From NCBI GenBank assembly GCA_964407825.1, contig CAYOXD010000020.1:1-32784 (forward strand): 32,784 bases of DNA. Direction: 5' to 3'. Below are positions 15,950 to 23,930 of this stretch, in pieces. The notes under the pieces were generated by a model. It worked only from the letters and a program-made list of their open reading frames with translations, searched no databases and was not told the origin of the DNA. Each line of letters begins with the position of its first letter. Position 1 is the first letter of the stretch. This stretch comes from CAYOXD01 sp964407825. Lineage in GTDB: Bacteria > Desulfobacterota > Desulfobacteria > Desulfobacterales > JAFDDL01. Position numbers and translations under genes: made by a program.

Positions 15950-16981
15950 ATGAAATTGGGAATTATCGGGCTGCCCGGATCGGGGAAGGCCACCGTATTC
16001 GAAGCTCTCACGGGCAGCCTGTCGGACAGCGGCCGCAGGGACGAGCCGCGCATCGGCACCATCCGTGTTCCGGACCGGCGGGTCGAGGTGCTCAGTGACA
16101 TGTACCGGCCGCGGAAGACCCTCTTTGCCCAGGTCGTCTATTTTCTGCCGGCAAAAACCGTCGGCAGGCAGGACGGGGCGAGGGCCGAGGCCCTCTGGAA
16201 TCCGGTGCGGGACTGCGACGCCCTCATCCATGTCATACGTAACTTCAACGCACCCGGCCTGGATCCGCCCACCCCTGTCGCCGATCATCTGGCCGTAGCC
16301 CAAGACATGATCCTTACGGATCTGGTCTCGGTGGAAAAGCGTCTGGAACGTCTGGATCAGGACCGGAAACGCGGGAAGAGCTCCCAGCCCGAGGAACTCT
16401 CCCTCCTCAACGAATGCCGCCAGATCCTGGAGGCTGAAACCCCCCTTCGGACACGCCCGGACATTGCATCGGCGCCCCTGCTGCGGGGGTTCACCTTTCT
16501 TTCCGCCAAACCCCTTCTCACCCTCTTCAACAACGAAGACGAGGACGAACAGACACCGGAAGGGGGCAGTGAAGCACCGGAAAGCGCCATGATCATCAAG
16601 GCGAAACTGGAGCAGGAAATTGCCCAGATGACGCCCGAGGAGGCCGAGGAGTTCCTGGCGGAGTTTCATATCGGCGCTTCGGCCAGGGACCGGGTGATCC
16701 AGCGCTCCTATGAGCTGATGGGGCTCATCTCCTTCTTTACCGTGGGAGAGGACGAGGTTCGGGCCTGGACCATCCGGAGGCAGACCGACGCCGTGGACGC
16801 CGCGGATGTCATTCATTCGGACATCAAGAAGGGATTTATTCGCGCGGAGGTGGTCTCCTACCAGGACCTCCTGGCGGCCGGCTCCCACGCCGAGGCCCGG
16901 AAGAGGGGGACCGTCCGCTTGGAGGGCAAGACCTATCCGGTGCAGGATGGGGACATCATCAACTTTCGATTTAATGTGTAG
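15950..16981 (+). CDS. Divergent YchF/OLA1-like protein with degenerate nucleotide-binding motifs
   Basis: 343 residues. The C-terminal half is a clear YchF match: ELMGLISFFTVGEDEVRAWTI, then IHSDIKKGFIRAEVVSY and a TGS-like end. The N-terminal P-loop reads GLPGSGKAT (7-15), where YchF has GLPNVGKST, so the Mg-binding Ser/Thr is Ala14. The switch II DIAGL motif is not visible (the region reads VVYFLPAK), and the G4-like segment is LFNNEDED in place of NVxE. YchF normally is a ribosome-associated ATPase involved in translation and redox stress. This protein is shorter and its nucleotide use is doubtful; it may be a paralogue of a canonical YchF elsewhere in the genome. Its 3' end overlaps the convergent MDR gene by 11 bp. 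Confidence 0.85.
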   Translation: MKLGIIGLPGSGKATVFEALTGSLSDSGRRDEPRIGTIRVPDRRVEVLSDMYRPRKTLFAQVVYFLPAKTVGRQDGARAEALWNPVRDCDALIHVIRNFNAPGLDPPTPVADHLAVAQDMILTDLVSVEKRLERLDQDRKRGKSSQPEELSLLNECRQILEAETPLRTRPDIASAPLLRGFTFLSAKPLLTLFNNEDEDEQTPEGGSEAPESAMIIKAKLEQEIAQMTPEEAEEFLAEFHIGASARDRVIQRSYELMGLISFFTVGEDEVRAWTIRRQTDAVDAADVIHSDIKKGFIRAEVVSYQDLLAAGSHAEARKRGTVRLEGKTYPVQDGDIINFRFNV

Positions 16982-18008
16982 GCAGCAGCACGATCTTCCC
17001 GAACTGTTCGCCCCGCTCCATCATTCCGTAAGCGGTGGCGCCCTGGGAAAGGGGCATCACCCGGTGAATGACCGGCTTTAGCCTGCCGGCCCACAGCATC
17101 TCGAGAACATCCAGGAAATCCTGGTGGCTGCCCATGGTGCTGCCGATGATGGAAAGCTGTTTCCCGAAGATATAGCGAAGATCGATCCGGACCTCGGGCC
17201 CCGTGGTATTGCCCACCACTGCGATCCGTCCGCCCCTGGCCGCGGCCTGGAGACTCGTCTGGAAGGTGGCCTGTCCCACGTTGTCCACCACCACGTCCAC
17301 GCCCCGCTTGTCGGTGTACCGATAAATCTCCCGGCCCCAGGAAGATACCCGGGAGCGGTCGATCACCTTATCCGCCCCCAGTTCCAAGGCGCGCCGGGCC
17401 TTCTCCCCGTCCCCGGCCACCACGAATACCGTGGCGCCGGCGAACTTCGCCACCTGGATGGCCATGGAGTTGACGCCGCCGCCGGCCCCCACGACGAGCA
17501 CCGATTCCCCGGCCCGCAACCTGGCCCGGTGAATGAGCATCCGCCAGGCAGTCAGGGTCACCAGGAGCGGCGCGGCCGCCTCGGTCTCATCGATGCCATC
17601 GGGAATTCCGGCCAGGTTCTCGGCCGGCACGCAAACAAAATCGGCGGCACCGCCCCGCACCTGCTCCCCGAGGATGTGGTACCCGGCACTGAGGGAATCC
17701 TCTCCACGCCGTGTACACTCGTCCCCGCGGGTGCTGATCCCCGGATCAACTACCACCCGACGGCCCGTCTCCCATCCGGTGACATCCGGTCCCAGCCCCG
17801 CCACCTCACCGGCCACGTCCGCTCCGCACCAGTGGGGCATGGGAAGCTTCAGACCCGGCCATCCGCGGCGGACCCAGATATCCAGATGATTCAAAGCGCA
17901 GGCCCTGACCCGGACCAGGACCTCTCCTGGGCCGGGCACGGGAGTCGGTACCTCCGCGTACCGTAACACATCTATGCCACCATGTTCGGAAAAGAAAAGC
18001 GCCTTCAT
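16971..18008 (-). CDS. MDR-family (zinc-type alcohol dehydrogenase-like) oxidoreductase
   Basis: 345 residues of the medium-chain dehydrogenase/reductase fold. An N-terminal GroES-like domain (GEVLVRVRACALNHLDIWVRRG, then GADVAGEVAGLG) is followed by a Rossmann domain with VLVVGAGGGVNSMAIQVAK and a C-terminal GKIVLLP end. At the structural zinc lobe most members have four cysteines; here the loop (GISTRGDECTRRGEDSLSAGYHILGE) keeps only one. It probably reduces quinones or alpha,beta-unsaturated carbonyls with NAD(P)H, but the substrate is unknown. GGGGGAGG lies 7 nt before the ATG. It is 48 bp downstream of the cyclic-nucleotide-domain gene on the same strand and may be co-transcribed. Confidence 0.9.
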   Translation of the reverse strand: MKALFFSEHGGIDVLRYAEVPTPVPGPGEVLVRVRACALNHLDIWVRRGWPGLKLPMPHWCGADVAGEVAGLGPDVTGWETGRRVVVDPGISTRGDECTRRGEDSLSAGYHILGEQVRGGAADFVCVPAENLAGIPDGIDETEAAAPLLVTLTAWRMLIHRARLRAGESVLVVGAGGGVNSMAIQVAKFAGATVFVVAGDGEKARRALELGADKVIDRSRVSSWGREIYRYTDKRGVDVVVDNVGQATFQTSLQAAARGGRIAVVGNTTGPEVRIDLRYIFGKQLSIIGSTMGSHQDFLDVLEMLWAGRLKPVIHRVMPLSQGATAYGMMERGEQFGKIVLLPTH

Positions 18009-18056
18009 GGATATGCCTCCCCCCCCGGGCCGCTGTCGTGTTCTTCTTCGGACGTT

Positions 18057-18590
18057 CTACAGACTGCCCACCTCGAAGGCGGATCCCCAGGCATCGATAA
18101 GCTTGGCGGTGCGATGCTGAAGGCGCATGGAGATGATCTCGTGGAGCCGGCTCATGATCTGATATCCCATCTGCGGATCCTTTTCGAAGTGGGCTTTCAT
18201 GGCATCGGTTGGAAGTGAAAAAAGCCGCCCCGCCTGGGAGCAACGCGCCGACGAGGTCCACCTGCCCCGACTGGTGAAGGAAGACCAGCCGAACACCTCC
18301 CCCGCCCCGACGGTCTCCACCTCGATCTCTCTTTCCCGCACCTCTTCCCGGGTTCGTATAGCCTCCTCGTATTGGATATGCTTTTTGAGCGTCTTTTCCC
18401 TGAACATCAGGGTCAAACGCACTTCGCCGTCCAGCACGCCGTAAAGGCTGTGCGCCGGTTCATCCATATGAAAGATGACATCGGACGGGTTCATTTCGAT
18501 GATTTTCCCCTTTTCGGCGATAGCCGCCAGGCGTTCCGTGGGGAAATCAGAGAAAAAATGAACGGTCTTCAATAGTTGCACATCCAGCAT
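18057..18590 (-). CDS. Stand-alone cyclic-nucleotide-binding-domain protein (no HTH)
   Basis: 177 residues. The N-terminal beta-roll starts like Crp/Fnr proteins (LLKTVHFFSDFPTERLAAIAEKGKII, then GVLDGEVRLTL), has a charged insertion of about 30 residues rich in Glu/Arg/Lys, and continues with GAGEVFGWSSF and ...CSQAGRLFSLPTDAMKAHFEKDP. The usual phosphate-binding arginine pattern is not obvious. After a long helix the protein ends, with no DNA-binding helix-turn-helix, so it is probably not a transcription factor. Members of this type act as sensors or regulatory subunits. AAGGAG is 6 nt from the ATG. It is upstream of the MDR gene on the same strand. Confidence 0.85.
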   Translation of the reverse strand: MLDVQLLKTVHFFSDFPTERLAAIAEKGKIIEMNPSDVIFHMDEPAHSLYGVLDGEVRLTLMFREKTLKKHIQYEEAIRTREEVREREIEVETVGAGEVFGWSSFTSRGRWTSSARCSQAGRLFSLPTDAMKAHFEKDPQMGYQIMSRLHEIISMRLQHRTAKLIDAWGSAFEVGSL

Positions 18591-18700
18591 GGGCAGCTCC
18601 TTCTTGGGTTGTTAGGATTTACAGGCTTTGTTGAAATTTTTCCTTCAGTATCGAAATCGCCCCTTACGTCCATCTATAATAGTATGTTACCTGGAAAACT

Positions 18701-19573
18701 TCAAGATACAGGCGTTTTTGATACCGAAAACCCGCCATCCATGCCGCTGGCCTCGAGGATCGGTTGCAGATAGGCGAGGCTCTCGCGTCCGGCCTCGTCG
18801 GGAGCGTCCTTATAGGTGTAAAGTTCGAGGCTGATATCGCCCTGATAGCCCAGTCGCACCATGACTTCAAAAACGGAAGCGAAATCAATGGCCCCCTTCC
18901 CGGGGACCAGGTGGTGATGCACCCGGCTGGCCGCAATGTCCTCCAGGTGAACGTGGCCGACCCATTCGAAGAGGGTGGCGAAGGCGTCGGCAGGGTCTTC
19001 GCCGGCGCAGTAGAAGTGCCCGATATCGAAATTGATCCCAACGGCAGGGGACTTGATGCCACGGATGAAATCCAGGAACTGGGCACTGGTCTCGATCATG
19101 AGGTCCGGTTCCGGTTCCACCAGAAGCTTGACCCCGAGGTCTTCGGCAGAGGGGATCACCTGGTCCAGGCCCTCGTAAAAAAGGGCCATGGCCTTTCCAG
19201 GCGCCATGCCGTTCAGGGGGCCTCCCGGTGGAATCGAGATGCTCCCGCAGCCGAGAGACCTTGCCACCTGGAGGCTCTCCAGGGTATGGCGCACCCGGAT
19301 CCGCCGACGCTCCGGATCCGGCTCGATCCATGAGGGAAGATAGGTATCGCCGACTGCAAAAAGAGTGAAGCTGTTGATATTGGTCACCTTCATGCCATGG
19401 CGCGTCAGGACCGATCTGAGATGGGCCAGATTCTCCTCCCCGAAATCCGGAGGGTAGAGATGGGGGCGATCTCCCATGATTTCGACCCCGGTGAACCCCA
19501 AAGCCGCGATGCGGTCGATAGCTTCAGTCAAAGGGCAATTCACAAACGCATTGGTGCTGTATCCAAATATCAC
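18701..19573 (-). CDS. TIM-barrel sugar phosphate isomerase/epimerase
   Basis: 290 residues from GTG 19573, chosen because GGAG lies 8 nt upstream and the protein then starts with the usual first strand (IFGYSTNAFVNCP). It has the xylose-isomerase-like barrel with the expected metal ligands in order: Glu in VKLLVEPEPDLM, Asp in INFDIGHFYCAGED, His in GHVHLED and Glu in DISLELYTYKD. The GTG overlaps the stop of the inositol-3-phosphate synthase gene by four bases (GTGA), so the two products are almost certainly made together. That suggests it acts on inositol, an inosose or a product made from inositol phosphate (inference). The exact substrate cannot be read from sequence. Confidence 0.88.
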   Translation of the reverse strand: MIFGYSTNAFVNCPLTEAIDRIAALGFTGVEIMGDRPHLYPPDFGEENLAHLRSVLTRHGMKVTNINSFTLFAVGDTYLPSWIEPDPERRRIRVRHTLESLQVARSLGCGSISIPPGGPLNGMAPGKAMALFYEGLDQVIPSAEDLGVKLLVEPEPDLMIETSAQFLDFIRGIKSPAVGINFDIGHFYCAGEDPADAFATLFEWVGHVHLEDIAASRVHHHLVPGKGAIDFASVFEVMVRLGYQGDISLELYTYKDAPDEAGRESLAYLQPILEASGMDGGFSVSKTPVS

Positions 19574-20748
19574 CGTTTTTTCTCCTCTGTCACACCGCCG
19601 GCCTCCCGGCACAACCGCGCCAGACGCTCCAGCGCCCAGACCTGCTCCTGGAAGGTCACGGGCGGGTTCTCGCCCACCGGCACCTTGAAGTAAAGGCCCA
19701 ACTCCGGCATCGGCCCGGAGCGGCCCATGGCCTTCAGCAGCGTCACCCACCTGGCCAGGTCGATAACCATGGGTGCCGCCAGGATGGAATCGCGTCCCTG
19801 AAGGTTCAACCGAAGACTCATGGGGAGTCCGAAAAGCCCCCTGAAATCGATGACATCCCAGGCCTCCTTGGCATCCCCCCGGGGGGGGTAGTAATCGATT
19901 CGGACCTGGTGCGTGGAACGATTGTAGCGCTCCCCTACCCGGTAGCCGAGAAGATCATCCAGGAGGTTCGTCTTATTGGCCACCTTTCCGGCGGCCCGTT
20001 CCGGGTCCATGAGATTCGCCCCATCGGCGTTCCCGAGGATGTTGACGCTGTACCAGCCGTCCACCGCCAGGCCCCGGGCCCTGAAGGCGGAGGCCAGTAC
20101 CACCTTGAAGTAGGTCTGGCCGGTCTTACCGTCCCGTCCTGCCATGGGAACCCCCTGGCCGAGGGCCTCTGAGACCATCACGGGCAGGGCCAGCAGATTC
20201 GGAGTGAAATTTACCACCGGAATGCCGGATCGAATGGCCGCCAAGGCATAGGCCAGATCCGGAAACGTGCCGGGATCCATCTGCGCATAGAGCTGGGCCG
20301 GGGTCTCGGGAAACTGATCCGGCTGCGGGCCTGCGGGAAGGAGGTTCACGAACACCGGCCGAGCGCCGGGATGCGTCTCTTGCATCCGACGGATATCCGC
20401 CATCAGGTGTGTCACCTGCTCCTGGAAGGGCATCCGCCGGTCGGGGGGACGTTCTATGGGAATCCGGTCCAGGACCTGAGAGAGGGACTGCCACAGCTCC
20501 GGCGGCAGAACCCCATGAGCCTTAATGGCTTCGGACATCGGCTCTGAGCGCGGGTCCCAGCCCGAAACCCGGATGTCGGGGCAGGGCCCCAGATCGAAGT
20601 CGCCGCAGGTAGTCAGACTGGGCAGGACCTCCCCCGGCGCTTCCGAGAGCATGTGGGCGGCCGCGGCCACCGTGGAGCCGATGGCTCCCTTGGCGCCGGC
20701 CACAAGCAAGAGCAATGGATCATCGGCGATACAGGCGGATGGTTGCAT
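19570..20748 (-). CDS. ino1: Inositol-3-phosphate synthase family protein
   Basis: 392 residues from ATG 20748 (GGGAG 4 nt upstream). It has an N-terminal NAD-binding loop (LLVAGAKGAIGSTVA) and the signature blocks of myo-inositol-1-phosphate synthase: GRDGKTGQTYFKVVLA, VDGWYSVNILGNADGANLMDPERAAGKVANKT and RIDYYPPRGDAKEAWDVIDF. By family it converts glucose-6-phosphate to inositol-3-phosphate using NAD as a tightly bound redox cofactor. It is about the length of the short prokaryotic form. Upstream is a strong predicted promoter; downstream it is coupled to the TIM-barrel gene. No phosphatase or inositol-lipid gene is next to it, so the end product is not clear. Confidence 0.92.
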   Translation of the reverse strand: MQPSACIADDPLLLLVAGAKGAIGSTVAAAAHMLSEAPGEVLPSLTTCGDFDLGPCPDIRVSGWDPRSEPMSEAIKAHGVLPPELWQSLSQVLDRIPIERPPDRRMPFQEQVTHLMADIRRMQETHPGARPVFVNLLPAGPQPDQFPETPAQLYAQMDPGTFPDLAYALAAIRSGIPVVNFTPNLLALPVMVSEALGQGVPMAGRDGKTGQTYFKVVLASAFRARGLAVDGWYSVNILGNADGANLMDPERAAGKVANKTNLLDDLLGYRVGERYNRSTHQVRIDYYPPRGDAKEAWDVIDFRGLFGLPMSLRLNLQGRDSILAAPMVIDLARWVTLLKAMGRSGPMPELGLYFKVPVGENPPVTFQEQVWALERLARLCREAGGVTEEKKR

Positions 20749-20789
20749 CAAACTCCCTTCATTGCACCCATAGGTGTCCAAAATTGAAA

Positions 20790-20818
20790 AATATAGAAAA
20801 CTCCCTATTTCCTGTCAA
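20790..20818 (-). promoter_or_regulatory. Predicted sigma-70 promoter for the ino1-epimerase pair
   Basis: On the minus strand TTGACA (20813-20818), a 17-bp spacer and TATATT (20790-20795) lie about 40 nt upstream of the ATG at 20748. The -35 is consensus and spacing is ideal. A start near 20784 would give a short leader containing GGGAG. Confidence 0.7.
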
Positions 20819-20922
20819 GCAAAGCAGCGGCCCCGAAAAAATGGGTTTGAAAATCTGCCCGCGGCCGACTATGAATGGGACCGAATAAAATTGAGCCATA
20901 GGGCACCGGAAAGGAAACTCGT

Positions 20923-21177
20923 TTGAAAACATACACCAATCGCCTGTTATACTGCTTTTTTTATCTTCTCTTCGCCGTCGACACCTGGCGCATCCTGATC
21001 GGGGTGGCCCTGGCGGTCATTTTCGGACCGATGCTCACCGCCGAGCGGCATCTGCCCCTGCCCGCCCAGGTGGTCACATGGGCCATGATACTGGGCATCG
21101 GCTACGCGGCCGGCCACCTTCCGGCCAGGTTCATCAGCCGGGGCCTCCGAAAGCTTTTTACCGACATCAATGGCTGA
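20923..21177 (+). CDS. Small hypothetical membrane protein
   Basis: 84 residues starting at TTG 20923, with AAGGA seven bases upstream; no in-frame ATG is available near the front. It has two hydrophobic segments (about 20-38 and 47-66) separated by a short polar turn (TAERHLPLPAQ), then a basic C-terminal helix (ARFISRGLRKLF) likely on the cytoplasmic side. I do not recognise a family. It is the only plus-strand gene between the divergent ino1 and the convergent aminopeptidase, whose stop is four bases from its own. The ribosome site and hydrophobic pattern support it as real. Confidence 0.6.
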   Translation: MKTYTNRLLYCFFYLLFAVDTWRILIGVALAVIFGPMLTAERHLPLPAQVVTWAMILGIGYAAGHLPARFISRGLRKLFTDING

Positions 21178-21187
21178 TCCCTCAGCC
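21172..21187. terminator. Short hairpin spanning both convergent stop codons
   Basis: GGCTGA (21172-21177), loop TCCC, TCAGCC (21182-21187). The left arm contains the TGA of the small membrane gene and the right arm contains the complement of the aminopeptidase TGA. It may stop transcription from both sides, but there is no T tract. Confidence 0.3.
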
Positions 21188-23704
21188 GGCAGCATGCCGA
21201 TCCCGCATGCGGACATTGACGGCCAGCTTTTCAAGGGACATCCTGACCACGCTGGCAGACACCCCTTCCCTGCCGAAATCATCCTTGAAATAAGCCCACA
21301 CGTCCCCTTTCCTGCTCATGCCGCCAAGGGGAAGGATCGTCGCGAGCACGCGTTCGAAAAGCAGGGGGTGAAGTCCCATGAGCGCCGTGCGGTTCTCGCC
21401 GTACCACTCCCACATCATGCCGGTCGCTTCCGGATTCGTGGCAAAGGTGGTGATGGGAATGTGCTTGTTCCGCGAGGGCACCTGGGATAGGGCATAGGAG
21501 AGGGCCTTCCGGATGACAGCCTCCCCCCGAAGCCACCCGAGGGCGCTCAGCAGGTTCATCCGCTCGTGTTCGTTGCCTGAGGCCGCGATTCGTTCCATCA
21601 GCCAGGGGCATGCGGTTTGGGACTCCAGCATGGCCCCGACCTGGGCCGCGCCCTTCATGATATCCGGGTGAACGGTGTCACCGGCGGTGAGCCGGTGAAA
21701 TTGCTCCAGGGCGAAGGATGCGGCCTTCTCCGCGCCGAAGTATGCCGCAAGGGGCAGGACATGGGCCCGAAGGACGGCCGCGGCATGCGTCTCCCCATCG
21801 GCGGGGGCATAGCCGATCCGTGAGAGGACATCATCGAAAAAGATCCGGGCCGCCTCCCGGACCGTCTCGGCGGCAGGGCCCGCCAGCACCAGGCTGGCCA
21901 GATGGAAATGATCCGAAATGGCCATGAGGGGGAGGAAGGCATCCTCCCGGGCATAGAACCGCAGAAACGCCAGGTAATCTCCCATGGCGGCATCCCCTCT
22001 TCGCACCAGGGCGAAAAGATCGTCCACCAGACCCCAGCGGTCGAACGCATCGAGGCGTCCGTCCAGAATGAAGGGGCCAAGGCATGTCAGATCCGCCGCG
22101 TCCACATACCGCACCCTGTAGAACCCCGTCTGGCCGGCGTTGACCTTGAACGCAGCGGCCTTCGCCCCCAGATCGAGCCGCATCTCCCGGCCCTCCATGA
22201 GACTTTCCTGGCAGCGCTCCTCCCCGCCCTCCCCCAGCACCCTGAGGGACACGGGGATGAGCCACTGGGCGGGGCCGGGTTCAGCGCCGTCCCGAAGGGC
22301 TTCGGGCAGCCGGGGCAGATAGGTGAACCGTTGCTGGGTCAGGACCAGCTCGGGGCCGTCCCTGCGAGCCTCCACCAGGGGAAAGCCGGGTTGCTCGATC
22401 CAACTCTTCATCAGGGCGGAAACGGGCTTGCCGGCGGCCTTTTCCAGCGCATCCCACAGATCCGAGCTGGCTGCGCACCCATAGGCATGGTCGCTCAAAT
22501 ACTGGGTAAGCCCTTGCCGGTAGCCCGCCTCGCCGAGGTATCCCTTGATCTGCCGCAAGACGCTCCCGCCCTTATTGTAAATGATGGGGGCCGTGGCCGT
22601 GTTGATCACCACATGATCACCGCCAGGGATCTCGATGGGGAAGGTCTCGAACAGGCCGTCCCGGGCCAAGGCCGAGGCGCTTTGGGAGTGGACGAACAAC
22701 TCCCAGGTGTCCCACTCCGGATAGAAATGGTCCACCACGGCATAGCTGGTGAAGGTGGCGAAGCTCTCGTTCAGCCAGAGGTATTTCCAGTCCGAGGGGC
22801 TGGCCAGGTTTCCAAACCACTGGTGGACGATTTCGTGGGCAACGACTTCGCAAATCCGCGCCATCCCGGCCTTGGAGGTGGTGTTAGGGTGATAGAGCAG
22901 GAGGTTCTCCCGAAAGGTGATGGCTCCCCAGTTCTCCATGGCCCCAAAGGCGAAATCAGGAACGGCAATCAGGTCCATCTTGCTTAAAGGATAGGGAATC
23001 TTGAAGTACTCCTCGCAGAAGACAAGGGATTTGCGACCGAATTCCAGACCGAAGGCCGCCTCCGGAATCTGTCCGGGGGTGGCAAGAGCCCGGACCCGGC
23101 GGTCCGTCTCATCCACAAGAAGGTCGAAATGTCCCACCCCCAGAAACAGCAGGTAGGTGGACATCCTGGGGGTCTTCCGGAACCGGACGCGTTTTTTCCC
23201 GTTGGGCTCGCGGGTCTCCTCCAGGATCTCCTGGTTGGAAATGGCGCAAAGATGCCGGTCCACCAGGAGGGTGATCTCGAAAACGGCCTTATGCTCCGGT
23301 GCATCGAAACAGGGGAAGACCTGGCGGGCATGGCTCTCCTGGAACTGGGTCACCGCCATGAATTCCGGCTGGCCGTCCACGGTGCAGCCGCTTCGATACC
23401 AGCCCCCCAGCTTGTCATTGATGATCCCCTCGAAATCGACCTGGACCGTCATCCGGCCCCGCCGCTGCCCGGACAAGTGCACCCGCAGGGTCTCCTTCTG
23501 GGGATCCAGGTCAAAGGCGCAGTCCACCAAATCGTCCCCCTCGCGCAGGCGACAGCGCCAAACGGCCAGGTCCAACACGTTCAAAACGATTTCCTTAACG
23601 TCCGTATCCGCCTCGATATCGATTTCCACCTGACCGGCAAATCGGAACGCCGCCAGATCCGGGGTCAGTTCAATTCTGTAGTTGATGGGCCTTGGTTGCG
23701 ACAT
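21182..23704 (-). CDS. pepN: M1-family zinc aminopeptidase (aminopeptidase N type)
   Basis: 840 residues. An N-terminal beta domain leads to the substrate-binding GAMEN (254-258) and the zinc site HEIVHQWFGN (His290, Glu291, His294) with the third ligand Glu313 in WLNESFATF, the exact HExxH-x18-E spacing. A helical C-terminal domain of the ERAP1 type fills the rest. Length is typical for the puromycin-sensitive/tricorn-factor branch. There is no signal peptide, so it is probably a cytoplasmic enzyme removing N-terminal residues from peptides. It appears intact and monocistronic. GGAGG lies just before the ATG. A copy of the GAAACCATGATCA motif begins 22 bp upstream. Confidence 0.95.
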   Translation of the reverse strand: MSQPRPINYRIELTPDLAAFRFAGQVEIDIEADTDVKEIVLNVLDLAVWRCRLREGDDLVDCAFDLDPQKETLRVHLSGQRRGRMTVQVDFEGIINDKLGGWYRSGCTVDGQPEFMAVTQFQESHARQVFPCFDAPEHKAVFEITLLVDRHLCAISNQEILEETREPNGKKRVRFRKTPRMSTYLLFLGVGHFDLLVDETDRRVRALATPGQIPEAAFGLEFGRKSLVFCEEYFKIPYPLSKMDLIAVPDFAFGAMENWGAITFRENLLLYHPNTTSKAGMARICEVVAHEIVHQWFGNLASPSDWKYLWLNESFATFTSYAVVDHFYPEWDTWELFVHSQSASALARDGLFETFPIEIPGGDHVVINTATAPIIYNKGGSVLRQIKGYLGEAGYRQGLTQYLSDHAYGCAASSDLWDALEKAAGKPVSALMKSWIEQPGFPLVEARRDGPELVLTQQRFTYLPRLPEALRDGAEPGPAQWLIPVSLRVLGEGGEERCQESLMEGREMRLDLGAKAAAFKVNAGQTGFYRVRYVDAADLTCLGPFILDGRLDAFDRWGLVDDLFALVRRGDAAMGDYLAFLRFYAREDAFLPLMAISDHFHLASLVLAGPAAETVREAARIFFDDVLSRIGYAPADGETHAAAVLRAHVLPLAAYFGAEKAASFALEQFHRLTAGDTVHPDIMKGAAQVGAMLESQTACPWLMERIAASGNEHERMNLLSALGWLRGEAVIRKALSYALSQVPSRNKHIPITTFATNPEATGMMWEWYGENRTALMGLHPLLFERVLATILPLGGMSRKGDVWAYFKDDFGREGVSASVVRMSLEKLAVNVRMRDRHAAG

Positions 23705-23725
23705 GGTTCCTCCCTAATCCGGCAG

Positions 23726-23747
23726 TTCGGTCTCTGATCATGGTTTC
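23726..23747. repeat. Copy B of the recurring intergenic motif
   Basis: This 22-bp stretch matches 15770-15790 except for one inserted base. It lies upstream of the pepN start in the same orientation relative to the gene as copy A has to the OYE gene. Confidence 0.55.
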
Positions 23748-23773
23748 ACCCAACATTGTGCTTGTCCTGGTTC

Positions 23774-23851
23774 TTATCGTTATCGTTATCGTTATCGTTA
23801 TCGTTGTCGTTGTCGTTGTCGTTGTCGTAATCGTAATCGTAATCGTTGTCG
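23774..23851. repeat. Hexanucleotide tandem repeat tract (TNNTCG)13
   Basis: Thirteen uninterrupted hexamers: five TTATCG, four TTGTCG, three TAATCG, one TTGTCG (78 bp). Frames across it encode only Thr/Ile or Val/Ile runs, so it is most likely non-coding. It fills the gap between the CYTH gene and pepN, about 70 bp upstream of pepN. Confidence 0.9.
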
Positions 23852-23930
23852 CAGTCAGCGTCGCAACCCCAATCATAATTACGTACCCATAAACGAACAC
23901 GCGCGCATGAAAATCAACGGTCCTTTAAAA

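Noticed and set aside
15746..16888. 380-codon minus-strand frame opposite the YchF-like gene
   Set aside because: Antisense shadow; only its last 12 codons, upstream of the OYE gene, are mentioned as a possible leader peptide.
23692..23892. Plus-strand frame encoding a Val/Ile-rich hydrophobic peptide
   Set aside because: Also a product of the hexamer tract; hydrophobicity comes from the repeat codons rather than from selection for a membrane helix.
23670..23900. Minus-strand frame encoding a Thr/Ile repeat protein
   Set aside because: It is produced by the hexamer tract and overlaps the pepN start; no ribosome site or other protein-like features.
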